Shown one piece after another: positions 63,866 to 64,000 of a stretch of DNA of 64,000 bases. This DNA is from Melitaea cinxia (Eukaryota; Arthropoda; Insecta; Lepidoptera; Nymphalidae). The stretch covers positions 14,502,549-14,566,548 of the forward strand of contig NC_059409.1 in the NCBI RefSeq assembly GCF_905220565.1, written 5' to 3'. Position 1 is the stretch's first letter, and each line of letters starts with the position of its first letter. The translations under genes were made by a program, and so were the position numbers. A model generated the notes under the pieces. That model saw only the letters and a list, made by a program, of their open reading frames with translations, had not been told where the DNA came from and made no database searches.

Positions 63866-64000
63866 TAGTGATTTGCATAGATTCTATTCAGGATTACACT
63901 ATTTTAGACATTTTGTTTATGAACTCTTGTTTCAGTGATAGTATAAACGCTGAAGATCGGTAGGAATCTCATCAGAGCAGATATCATTACATAGTCTAAA
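63866..64000. other. Window edge, nothing recognised
   Basis: AT-rich, no feature seen. Confidence 0.4.

Overview
The window looks like a gene-poor, strongly AT-rich stretch of a lepidopteran (butterfly or moth) nuclear genome. The evidence is the repertoire of repeats: many copies of a poly(A) SINE-like family, tRNA-headed SINEs whose tails match the 3' end of RTE-type LINEs, several small Helitron-like families ending in CTAG, and Tc1/mariner, BEL/Pao and RTE elements. No bacterial operon, rRNA, CRISPR or convincing host protein-coding exon was seen. This is a reading by eye; no database search was possible, and species cannot be named.

Labels used below. SINE-A: about 280 bp, starts AACTGAGGTAGGGCACAGCA, ends GCCGACCTAGT plus A-rich tail. 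SINE-B: tRNA-like head, common body, tail reading GGCCTATGCCCAGCAGTGGG. SINE-B2: the same body and tail with a different tRNA-like head. SINE-C: about 330 bp with a (TGA)n tail. SINE-D: tRNA-derived, TAGCCCGTTGGCGCAGTT. H1 to H4: Helitron-like families. Repeat F: ends ATTGTGTTTGC and GGAAGTCGGT, always next to TA. Repeat I: target sequence of a nested stack at 4-7 kb. TIR-M: element with 71-bp inverted termini.

Layout. 0-4 kb: AT-rich sequence with a SINE-A, a tRNA-like sequence inside an inverted repeat, repeat F debris and a SINE-B. 4.3-7.9 kb: a nested stack in which repeat I is invaded by a 903-bp TA-flanked element carrying a 72-bp minisatellite and by a 1,953-bp internally deleted BEL/Pao retrotransposon with identical LTRs. 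8-31 kb: SINEs, Helitron-like elements, RTE fragments and a foldback element. 31.2-34.6 kb: an RTE-like LINE with an uninterrupted 983-residue endonuclease/reverse transcriptase frame whose YADD motif is changed to YAND, preceded by a separate 56-residue frame. 36-38.5 kb: two tandem H1 Helitrons, then a repeat-poor segment with GC-rich islands, the best place to look for a host promoter. 39.3-40.9 kb: a complete Tc1-like transposon with perfect 26-bp termini and an intact DD35E transposase. 41-64 kb: more SINEs and Helitrons, a broken mariner transposase, five copies of repeat F and the TIR-M element.

The elements interact as parasites and hosts of one another. SINE-B, SINE-B2 and SINE-C share their 3' tail with the last codons of RTE fragments present here, so an RTE enzyme is the likely driver of their movement. 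Several insertions carry target-site duplications of 9-14 bp, and several can be compared with an uninterrupted paralogue in the same window, which fixes their boundaries.
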